The notes under the pieces are model-generated. The model was not told the origin of the DNA. It was given only the letters and a program-made list of their open reading frames with translations, and searched no databases. 64,000 nucleotides of DNA from Lycocorax pyrrhopterus obiensis (lineage: Eukaryota > Chordata > Aves > Passeriformes > Paradisaeidae), in NCBI GenBank assembly GCA_014706295.1, contig JACSVZ010000016.1:4507168-4571167 (forward strand). The letters run 5' to 3'. A program made the translations under genes and the position numbers. How positions within the stretch are numbered: the stretch's first letter is position 1; the number at the start of each line of letters is the position of its first letter. Positions 49,571 through 61,084 of the stretch are shown piece by piece.

Positions 49571-51121
49571 CTGAAATCAAGGTTGTAAAAAATCCTCTGA
49601 CCTTTCACATCCAAAGTGAAAGAAGTCCTCAGAGAACCTTCAGGTTTCAGTCATCTATATCAGCCAAATCTCACAATCAGCCGCTGGCATGAGGAACCTG
49701 AGAGATTTCACAGTTCCAGCAATATGCAGGATTTAAAACTGCCAGCGAGATGCAATGGAAACTCCCCAGTCTTCAGTGCCACAGCTGCACAGGTCCACTG
49801 GTATTCCCACTGCCTCTAAACTTGCCACCCAAAAGACTCCTGCCTTCCAGCCCAGGTTGTCTGGCAGGGCAGGAAATACAGTGCTCCTCCCATGCAGGCA
49901 CCAAGGGAAGGGGCAGGTGAGTAAAAGAGAAAATTAGATGGGAAGGAAATAAGAAGATGATATGGAAAGACTATCTGCCCTGCTAGGAAGTTTTTGTTGA
50001 ATGCCCGAAAACTAGAGCTTGTCAAATATTTTACTGGAAATCAAACACAAACCCCAGGTTTAATGTTTTTACACACATTGCTTGCAATAATTAATAGCAC
50101 AATCTTCACAGCAAAACAACCCCCCACCGTCACCAAGACCTATGTGGAGAGTGTGCAGGACCAGAGCAGCAACGAGGCAGTGAAGGAGCAGCGAAGGCTG
50201 ACCTGTGCCTGCCCTCACAGGCGCAGGCTGGCAGCTCTCTGTTCTTCTGTGTCTAACACTCGTGCCGAAGAGCAGCATCCTCCCGTGCCAGACCCTACCG
50301 ACCTGTTCCAAACAGGCACGGTTTCTGCAGCTGCTTACAGACAACAGTCCCACAGCATGGAAGAGCAGCACAGCTGTAGAAGGACCTTTGTATGAGCAAT
50401 TCTTTCTTGGGATGGAGTCCACAGCTGCCTCAATTTTTCAGCTTTTTTCAGGAATAGCATAGGAGGCACAGCTGGCTGCAACTTGTAGGTGGGTGTTGCA
50501 GAAAAGATGATGAGAAAGAAAAAGATGTCTTTGTTGCCCTGCATGTTTGTGAGTATGTATGGTACTCAGAAATAATTTTTAGCTTTTTTTCATGTTTTTG
50601 TATGTGTCTGCTGTATCCCAGCCAAAGAGACCTGAGGGGTCTGTGCATCCCATCCTGTAATCAGGGAGAAGCAAATGGTTCTCTGCAGCATATCCCTACA
50701 CAGGCCAAGCTGATCACAGCTCTAAGATAGCCTTTCTCAATGAACCAGGCAATTCCATTAGTTGAGTCAGGAGCATTGATCAATTTTGTAATAACAGTAA
50801 CATAAAAAAATTTATTTGGCTAAAAATTTATTCCTGAGCAACACTGAAGACGCTCACAAATTTATTTATACCTGCCCACTGCCTCACCACGGCCTTTAGG
50901 AACATACTAGCTTTTCCAGTAAAGTCTTGGTCACACAACAAGCTTAGGTGGAGGTGGAATGCTGAAATACTTAACAGCTTTTGCATTTTTCAAAGACTTG
51001 AACTTTAAGAGGTTTAAAAAGTATAGTCCCAGCAATTTATTAAAGGAGGATTTAGGTTAAAATTAATCTGGAGAGCCTCAGACCCATTTTTAGCAATAAG
51101 ATTTACTGTACAGAGATTAAT

Positions 51122-51214
51122 GTGACTGGGGGATGGTGCTATGCGGGGCCGGGAGTTGGACCCAATGATCCTTGAGGGTCCCTTCCAACTCAGCTTGTTC
51201 TGTGATTCTGTAAT
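51122..51214 (+). mobile_element. CR1 LINE terminal fragment, little diverged
   Basis: GGGAGTTGGACCCAATGATC, CTTGAGGGTCCCTTCCAACT and the end TCTGTGATTCTGTAAT make up the last 90 or so bases of a CR1 element, including the terminal octamer-like repeats. It is the least diverged of the copies here relative to the consensus as I know it. Confidence 0.9.
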
Positions 51215-54200
51215 TGCACAGATTTTGGTTATTTTCATAAGACAACCCTAAACTTTACCCCATGGACATAACTTTCTGCTGCTTAAAATTTTCAGTGTCC
51301 TCTGTTTTTATGGGGTCAGCTGACTTGAAGGTAGTAAGCTAAATGGAAAAAGAAGATGAAGGTAAACATCCCAAAAAGCTACGCAAAATTTAAAATACCA
51401 GAGTGCCTCCATGGCTTTGCTCAGAACGCTCCAGTGTACAGTTGTGTTGTAGTCACAAGATTTTTTGTCTGAAATGCTGCGAAGTAGAACTCTTAATAGC
51501 TCTTTATCAGAGCTGGCCAAAACTATCAGTGAAATACACTGATATTATTAGGTAATATTAATATACTGTGAAGTTTCGGCAACATCATACATTTTTAAGG
51601 ATTTTCCTTTAGTGGAATCTGCTGTTCATGACTATTGGGGGAATATGGAGACAAGTTTCCTTTCCTGAACGATTAGACTACCTAGAAGAATAATAGTGTA
51701 GAGGGGAGGCAGAGGGGATGGACTCTCAATCCTACCAATCTATTTCTGAACTGAACAAGACATTCTTTAGCGTATCAAGCATCTTCACACCATGCTTCAT
51801 TCCACCCTAGGTCAGTAGCCCCCTTTTCACACAGAGAAAAGGAGCTCAGAGACATGATATGATCTGCTTTTGACAGTAAACGAGACAAAGCCAGGATAGG
51901 AAGTTAGGGATTCAGTATCCCATGCCCCTTTCTTCAGCAGCTCTCCAACCCAATAGCCTTCCCCCAGCCCTGCTTCTGAAAACAAACATTCTAGTCCGAA
52001 GGCAGTCAAAAACTATTGCCAGCTCAGCTCTTGACAACCAGCCCTACACTTAACAACAGCCCTATTTAAAAGGCCTCTCTGGCTGAAGAGGAGCCTGAGC
52101 TTTAGACTGTTGACAGCAGACAGAATGCTTGGGAGAAGCTTCACAATATGTTTGCCATATTTTTATACCTTTTCCTGGACAGGATATTGAGATAACTGGA
52201 ACAAACTACAGATCCATCTGGCCACTGCGGCTGTTTTTCTCTAACTTCACAAAGGAGGAAAATAAGTTCAAATAGGATGATGCCAAAAAGCAACTTCCTT
52301 TATGAAATTTAAGGACAGATTTTTAAACACGGAGACCTGAATCTTGGTGCCTCCTTTGGAAGACTTGCCTATAAAAATGAATATTCAAAGCTTTTTACTG
52401 TGAACTGTGGAAGGTCAAGTAAAGCAATCAGGTTGGGTCAAGAGGAAATACATTGCAGAGTGACCTTGTGTGAGCTACATCAGCTCTTCAAATCAAGAGC
52501 TCTTACCCTTTGCACTGCAGTGGGTCAAACATGTGCCGCCTGACCTGGGTCTGACCCCAAATACCCAGACAGCCTGGTGATGTGCAGAAAGGCTGTCCTG
52601 CACACACTGCCTGAGAGGGCAGGATGCCACTCAGACAGGAACCTGTTAATCCCATTGATAAAAGTGATAAAAGTGCCCACAGCTCACACAGGCTCTCACT
52701 GCCGAGAGCTCCCCAGTGTCAGGAGCAACACTGGGAGTCAGGAGGAATGGCACCAGCATTGGGGACACTTGGGCTCCTTAACAGTGCAACACTGACAAGG
52801 TATGCAGGGCTGGCTACACCCTAAGCCTCAGTTACTCTGACTCCACTGTTAAAGCATGACTAAACCACCTCATGCCTCATCATGGTAAGAATCCTGATGG
52901 AACAGAAATGTGCAAAAACCTTTGGGTAAGATTAGAAATGCTGCACAGCTGCCATTCTTAAACTTCTCATCTACAAACCAGGATGCCACAAGACAAATCC
53001 AAGCAAGCAGATGAGAGGTTCCTGCTTTCCATCATACCCTGAACTCTGTTGACTTGGGAGTATAAACAAATATATTATATTACAAAGAAGAAAAAAAATC
53101 CAGCTGGAATGACAAACATGGTATTTTAGTCAAGTTTCTATCTGTAACTATTACTTTGCGCTGCATTGGTGTGACTGAACATGAAGTTTTCAACACTAAT
53201 TACAGCTGCCCTGCATAAGAGGCATTTTCTCTGTCATTGCTGACCCAGTTCTGTTGCTGTTCCCAGAGTGACTGCACACTTGCTCAGCTACCAGGAGACA
53301 TCACACTTGAACTAGAAAAACCAGAAACACACAGAAGTGCATTACTTCTGCTGACACTGATTACAGCCAAGAACACTGCTGTTTCTTTGCTCTCCCTGTA
53401 AATAAGGTGCTAGAATTTTATAAGTTTGTGAAAGAAAATTGAAGAACAAAACCTTTCCTTCTTTAAGATTTCCAACTCTGTGGTGTCTGACCATACTAAA
53501 GGCTCATAACTATAACATGATCAGGCAAGGGCAACTCATACAGACTGGATGTCACAGTGGCTGAAAATCCTGCACTAGCTTGTACATCTACAGGACTTCC
53601 TAGACATGAAAATTTTCACATGGATATGTTTATCAGAGCATATTTCACTAAAAAATCTGCACTTATTTTTTAATTGATTTGATTTTGTCCTCTTTCATCA
53701 TCCTCTTTATTACACTTGCTTTCCCCATTTCAGCAGATTAATTTTGGGGGGTGGATTTAAATGCCATTTGGAGTTGTGACAGGATGTATCTGCAGTCCCT
53801 TTGGTTGTAAATTGCACATTTCCACAGGCTGGTCATAGTGTGAGCAGCATTTCTCCAGTTCTGGCCCAGCAAACCCATGTATTCCTTGCAGCCTCACCAG
53901 TGCAGAGGTCTGTCCTTCAGGCAGTTTGTCTGTGGAGCATGCTCTTCACTTTGCCAACAGCTGAAGGACATTTGGATCTCAATGGCCTAGCAATGCACCA
54001 CTGAAACAATCCTGACCACATTCCCCTGGCTTTTTGTCTTCTGCAGGACAGCCTCTGAGCCATTTCCCATCTGAGCTTGCTGCATTAACTACTCAATAAT
54101 TATAGAAGCCAGTATATGGGTTTCACATCAGCTAAGCCTATTATTTTAAGCAACGTCTCTGTGCCTCTGCTCTCAGTGTTGAGTAGCCTCAGGGAAGACA

Positions 54201-55734
54201 GATTCAGTACCAAATGCCGTCACATCCAGCCAGCACTCATGCACATCTCAGAGCAATGGAGAAAGAGATCATGCTCTCCTGGGCTTTTGTTCCAAGACAC
54301 AGCACATGAGCAGTATTTGCGAGATCATTGCCCTTAAGATCCATTCCCAACCAACCCTGTTAATATTATGTGTTTCTGCTCAGGAATTAAAAAGATCATT
54401 GCTGTAAATAGTGTTAGGGTTCCATGTGACTTGTAATAGCAACAGAGCTTTCTCGGTCAAGAAGTCTCAGACTAAAATTAAGAGTCTGATTTGCCATGAG
54501 GCCAAATCCCCTCTTTATTGGACATTAGCTGAAAGAATTACCATCCTGCAGTTTATTGTGGCTCCCAGTAACATTCCAGATGGCAGAGACCTGGGCAGCC
54601 TGTTGTATCAGTTTATACCAGGACCTACAATCAGATAAACTTTTTCTATCAGTGCAACTTCAAGGCCAAGTACTTTGTGAGCACCAAAAAGAAGCCCTGC
54701 CCAGCCCAAAGTTTGTTTCTGTATTGGCTACTTTCACAGCTTGACAAATATCTCCCTTGTGTTTATGGGATGTGGAAAAATGCATGAGGCTCTCTTGGAT
54801 GCCATACCAAAATTGTTACAAATATTCCCCTGTGCCAGATGTAAGCCTTCAGAAATAGAGCTGTTGGTCTACAGAGATGTTCATTTCAAGGTTCTCAGCT
54901 AGCAGATCTCTCCTTCCAAAGTAGTTAATTCTCTGAGAAGCACTGCAGTCTCTGTGGTGAAAGGATGACACAGCATCTACAGAGTAATATCAAGGTTTTC
55001 CTCATTTTAAATACTATAAAAATTATCTCTGAGGTATGTAACTCCTCTGCTCATGGCATAGACTAATTTTTCACTGTCTGCTTTTCCCATTTATTGCCTG
55101 TCTGAACTCAACAGTCAAGGAGTGAAGTACTTGCCAGACTTTGAGAATGCAACATTTATCCAGTCCTTTCAGGGTTAATCAGGTACAGAGATATTGGGTT
55201 ATCTGAGCCAGCCATGACACACATCTACCTGCAGGTTTCCTTAGGAAAGACAGACACTCAATCAGATGTAAACTGTGAAACCTCAATGATATTGGAAAAT
55301 AAACCAGAAAACCAATGTCTTAGAGCCAAGAAATCTCAAATCAGCCAGAAAACCAGACAAACTCAAAGGGATTGTAGATGAAGTTTCCCATGTCCAGTAT
55401 TCTTGAAGAACACGTCCTGCTTTGCTGAGATGCACAATTTATGTTTTTAAATCAGAAATGTACATATAACTCTCTACAGGTATACGTGTATTACTCTAGA
55501 TCTTGTCAGTACCTCCCTCTTTAAATCCCACTGCCTTCAGCAGGAGCTGAACTTTGTCCCTAGTTAGCTGTAGTCACCAATACAAGGGATTGGTAAAATG
55601 CAAACTGTAGAGTTGGTCTCTATGAGCTTGATAGGTGCTTGTTTATTACAGCTCCCAGTGTTTACTGGGATCCAGGTACAATGCCAGCCTTCTCCAAATG
55701 TGCTCTTGTTCATTTTATGCAAAATTAATTTTTT

Positions 55735-55768
55735 ATCACAAAATGATTTCCATCACAAAATGATTGTG
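55735..55768. repeat. 17-bp tandem duplication
   Basis: ATCACAAAATGATTTCC is followed by ATCACAAAATGATTGTG, two nearly identical 17-bp units. Confidence 0.75.
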
Positions 55769-55915
55769 ATATTCACTAGAGGAGCAGTAACACTAAGAAC
55801 ATGACACCACAGTAGGATATGTTACTGCAGTCCCATAAAGCTTTTCTTGTAAGATATCAAAGCATTTAATATTAATGATCTAAACCTCCTGGAAAGAACA
55901 ATTCCCACATTCACA

Positions 55916-56000
55916 GCTGGCGTGGTTTCACCCCAGCTGGCAACCAAGCACAGCACAAGAGGAGGTCAGTTCTGCTGGTCATGGTTCAGAAATGCCTACA
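55916..56000 (+). mobile_element. Possible avian ERV LTR fragment
   Basis: TGGTTTCACCCCAGCTGGCA followed by ACCAAGCACAGCAC resembles the start of common avian ERVL/ERV-type LTRs, which begin with a TGGTTT-A/C-ACCCCAGC-x-GGCA-x-C-x-A-x-GCACCA pattern (from memory). The resemblance fades within about 70 bp. No partner LTR, primer-binding site or internal coding region was seen, so this would be a truncated solo remnant. Confidence 0.4.
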
Positions 56001-57779
56001 TTGCTATAAATCCAGGAGCTGCTACAGCACCATATCAGTTCAACTGTCTGAACTGAAAACCTGCTTCGACTATTTTGTAATTGCAAGAATTCCTTCCGTT
56101 TTAAGACTGTAAATACAGGAAGCTGGCTCCCAGAAATGTTATATTGCCACGAAGATCTAGATCTGCTAAATGACTTGTCTACCTAATGCAGTAATTCAGT
56201 CTGGTATCACTGCATCAAACAAAGGTGACAGGAGCCACCCTTCACATGCAATCCACCTTCCTCTTGCCCCTTACTAACAGTAAGCAAATAATGGAGCAGG
56301 CCCAGGCAGCATAAGAGCTGATACCACTAATTACTGCTGAGGCAGACCTGTATTAATGCTATTTCTACCTACCTCCTTAGATAAAGAAGATTATTGTCCC
56401 AGTTCTCCAGTGGCTGCTGGGCCCAGTGTGCCAAGTGATCATTAGACACCTCGGAGAGACAGACAGCATGGCAAACTTGATGCAAATGAGTGCCCTAGCG
56501 AAACACTACTCAGTCACCAGCTGTGTTTCACTGAGCTATCACCATATGCATGCTACTCACTAGAAAGGCTCTTTGATGAGGCAGGCAGATTGTGGCTCCA
56601 ACAGTCCTACCTAGAAGCTTTGAGAAAATCCTGCTCATTACTCATCAGGCACTTCTCGGTTTCTGAAGTGAGTACACCTTACCAGAAGTGTGAGTCCGCA
56701 GTGCTGGGGAGTGCTGGAAGACCCCCTGGGTTGGGAGAAGACCCTTCTTTTACTTCTACAAAACCAAAAAAGAATTGTGAGGTAATTGCTTGAGGCCTGT
56801 CTTTACCAAGGATCCTTGTACAATTTTATGGAGGTGTTCAATCGAAATGCATATGGTATTAGGAATTTGATCACAAATTCAGGTAAGGCAAATGTTCAGG
56901 TTTGTTACTATACAGTGAAATTTGCACCAAGCTTGCAGCACTGAACTAGGAACAAGTGAAGCCTTGCACTCTGAAGGGAGCCACACATTTTCCCATGTCC
57001 TAATTGCTGCTTTTACCCCTGCCCTCTTTGGTTTTCATTAGTCACTGGAATATATGGCTTCTTTCCAAAGCAGAATGCTCTGTCTGCTTCACTGCTCAAC
57101 TCTCTGTACCAAGCTGAGATAAACAATGTTCTGATTTAACCTCTCCTCTGGGACTCAAGGCAATTTAAAGAACTCAAATTCAGCTGGACTTGGCCAGACT
57201 TCCAGCATTACCTTGGCTTGCTTCATGTTATGCCATGATGCTGCTATCTGTAACACAAACACAGGGTGAGTGCGAGTCCACTGGTATTCACTGTCCTTTG
57301 AAATAAGAGGATAATAGAAATAGAATAATTTTTTTAAAGGCATGACCATTACTGGATGTGCTCCCAGGGTCTCCTGGATATCCTTGTCTCTTTCTTCCAT
57401 TGTACAAATGTACATATTTCTCCTACATGACTTTAAGTGTCAAGAAGCTGAAAAAAAACCCTGACTATGAAGGAACGGCAGCTGCCCTCGTAGCAGCTGC
57501 AGTAAGGCTGTAGTATTGAAATATTAAGGCATAACATTTTAACATTCAAGTGCCAAAAGCTGCTCATAGAGCGGAAACATTTAAGAGGTGCTTGTGCTGG
57601 TATTTTGATGAATGGTAATGGTTTGGGGGTAAACCTGAAGATCTTCCTGTTTGGTTTTTTTCATGAGGTAAAATAAAGACAGAAGAGCTTCACTGTTCAG
57701 CGTTATTGGGTGATCCATTATAGAAAACAGACAAACCAGTATTGCTTTCACAGACCAACAATTTATTTAATGTTTTCCC

Positions 57780-57864
57780 AGGAAAAAAACCGCAGTGTCA
57801 AAAGAGAAAGAAAGAAAAAGAGAATGAGAAAGATGAAAAAAGATAAGAGGGAGAGGGAAAGGTA
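57780..57864. repeat. Polypurine (GA-rich) tract
   Basis: An almost pure purine strand of GAAA, GAGA and AAAG words over roughly 75 bp, able in principle to form triplex DNA. Confidence 0.85.
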
Positions 57865-60800
57865 GATAGCTAGGAGATGTTCTCTAGGTTATAGTGTGAG
57901 AGACAGAAGTTAAACTCAAAAATAAGATGATATTAATATCAAGATTAATATAAAGACTAACAAGATCAATGGCAAGATCAGTGGCCACTTGAACCCAGTT
58001 GGTCACTAATGCAGGGCCGATTCTGAGATCGGTGTGGTCCAGTGTACATTGGACTCCCACCTTATCTAAGATAAAACTGCAGAATTTGTGCTGTCAACTT
58101 TATCTAATGTGGTGCAAAACAAGCATGAGGAATTAAGATAAAACTGAAACTTGAAAGTGTTCATTTCCACAGATGTTGGCTTTTTGAACAAGTCCTTGGC
58201 TGTAATGTTCTTGCTAGAACTCTCAGATGATGACAAGACATGTGCCATGTATCCTGCAACATTTCTTTTCAAAGCTCTGGTATCAGAAGCTTCATGTATC
58301 TGAAATGTATGGGGTTATTCTTTTCATTTGAGGAAAAAAAAATCTTAGCTGTGCACCAAGCCAAGAGCTGGAGCGATGAAACACATTTCCTGTAGAGCAG
58401 CAGATCCAGTACCTTCCTTCTGTTCCCAAAGCAGGAGAAGTCAGAGGCCAGAGGCAGTTTTCAGGCTTGGAAAAGGCTGATGGCTGATGTGTACGTGGGG
58501 ATTTGTGTCTCCAAAGTGATCAGGCACTGATACCTTTCCTTTCCCTCTTCATGACTAACAATACCATTGTGCAAGAGCGAGAAGCCCAGGGATTAAGGCT
58601 CACTCCTTCAATCACCTCACATGAGGACCTGGTTAACTTCTTTGGCTGGGGCAAGGCTTCAAGAACATCTCTACTTCCAGAGTATTGAGAAGATTAAAGT
58701 CAAGATTGTGTTTTGCAGGAAACTTAGTGGATCCATTGGTAAGTGCCAGAATGTTTCCTGCTGCTGGGGAGGGCAAGGCTCAGGAAGAGGAGAGAACTGG
58801 ACCCTCACAGACTGGGGGCTGAATGAAATTACCTTTCTCAAGCAGCCTTGAAAGCTCCACCAAATTAAGTATTGCAAGACAGGACCGTGCTTTAAGTTGT
58901 GACTACTTGGGAAAAAAGCCCTTGAGAAACAAGAGTGCAAAAGCCTTCCCACCCCAGTGAGTAATCATGTAACTAATATTTCTTTTCTTTCCTATAAAAG
59001 CAAGAGAAGCCTGGCATAACATTATAAAGGCAGACTGAAAGCATGTGCTGACTTGGCATCTAGTTGTGTCATACAAATTTTAAGCCACAACAATGCAAAC
59101 ACAAGGAAAAATTGGATACTACTCAGCAATAACAGGGAATATTGCCAAATCAATTACTGCCCTACTAATAATTAATCAGGACAGCTCACTGAGGGAAGCA
59201 CATCTTATTTATAACCCTTGTGTAATAATCCAACATGAATTACCTCACTGAATTCACAACACTAACCAAACAGAACATGAACTTATAAATCATGCCACAC
59301 TATACTTTTAGACGTATTCACTTGTATAAATGTACTTAAATCAATGTATATATTTGCTTAAGGATCCATGTACAGAAATATTAACTTTTTGGCACTACGG
59401 TTACTCCTCTCTTCAAAAGCATTTTATCCCAAGGTGGATGCTAACATTTAAATCCCTGTCAAAAAAAGAAATGGAAATACCTTCGCCTTTTCAAAACATG
59501 CTTGATGAGCCTTTGTTAGCTCTCCTTCAATTTTTTTTGTGTGAAGTCCTTGTATTTTAGACTTTTCAGGTTGAAGTCTGCAATGCAGAATGCAGCTTCC
59601 TATTTTGATAGCATCATAGAAAAATGAGTTTGAGTGCATTTATTACATCTTGGTTTCTCTTCTACAAGAATAATGACTTACCCTTACTGCATAAGACATA
59701 ATTTTTTAAAGGACCTTCAGACACAGTATTTTGTTGTCAGACAGAAATAGTTTCAAGAAACCTCAGCTATATAATCCGATCCTTAGCACAAATGTGGGAA
59801 ACTTGGAGTGCATCTTTCCAGCAAACAACATTACTCTTAAAAGTGCCTCTACATTTTTGCTGCCACTGCTGCAAATAAAGGCACACTAAGCCATATTTTT
59901 TGCTACTACAAATTTCCACAGCTTCTCTGAAACCTGAACCTCTAAAGCCGTGCCCTGCCCATTGGTTTTAGCAGCTTTATCCACATTCCATATGCAAACC
60001 CACCCATTTCTTACAAACACCACACAAATGCATGGAGCCTACAGATGCTTTCCCCAAAGTCTCTGCCTCTCAGTCACTCATGCACAGAGCCCTGAATCAT
60101 GGGAAGTGCCCTTCAGGAGTTTCACCACGCAATTTTCAGTCATAAACAACAGAGCTTCTGAACCAGGGATCCTTCATGGGAGGACCTGTGATTAATGGAA
60201 GATTTAATGCTAAAAGAGAAAATCCTGCATTTGTACCTCATGTTTATGTGCAGCAGGGTTGCTCCACGGTAATTTTAAACTAGGTGTGTTGTTATGTTTC
60301 TCAGCGCCATGTAATCAGCATTAGGAAATTAAGGGAGTTCCTCACAAGTGAACCCTTCAGAGAAGGCAAGGAGGAAAGTGATGAGGGTGGGGAGAGGGGA
60401 GAAACCAGCAGCTGGTGACAACTGCTAGAAGATGAATAGTAGTAGCTAAAAAGCAACCAGAGAGAAAGGCAAACAGCTTTTTATCTTCAAATTGAGCTTC
60501 TATATGAAGGACTATCTTTAGCCTACAACAAAAGGCAGTGATGAATCAGAGGAAACTGCTCAGACACAGACTCATCACTTGGCATGGTACAAGAGGTGAC
60601 ATGCTCTGAATTCAGCCCTACTTTGCACCGTGGGGCCTGTCAGTGAGCTGACACCCCTGGAGAAGGCTCATGGCATCTTCCTGCTCCCCATCACTCTGGA
60701 ATGAGGCCTGCCAGGAGCTATTTTTGGCCCTGGGGAACCGTATCCACAGACCACATCTACATTACTCCAACTGAACAAGTAAGGCCAACACCCTTGCAGT

Positions 60801-61036
60801 TTGATTTACCCCTGCTTGATACAAACACACATCCTCAAGAAACAGAAGAGTAATCTGCTCTATTCACAGCAGCAGTTTCCATGGAAAGTTGGTCTCCAAA
60901 GGGGGCTTTTGCAAGTTCTCGATGCTAGTGAGACCGACATTGTCCTCTTCACACTTATGGACTGCTCTGTTTGTTACTCTTTGCTCTTGGCCACCTCTCT
61001 CTAACTAGAAACTGAACAAAAGCAAAGTGCAGCTGC

Positions 61037-61084
61037 CTGGTGTCTTCATCTGAAGGGTACCTGGTATCTCCATCTGAAGGAAGC
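61037..61084. repeat. 24-bp tandem duplication
   Basis: CTGGTGTCTTCATCTGAAGG plus GTAC is followed directly by CTGGTATCTCCATCTGAAGG plus AAGC: two copies with four or five mismatches. Confidence 0.8.

Noticed and set aside
50069..50422. Minus-strand frame of 117 codons with several Cys residues
   Set aside because: Looked briefly like a Cys-rich module, but spacing fits no zinc-finger pattern and no splice context was found.
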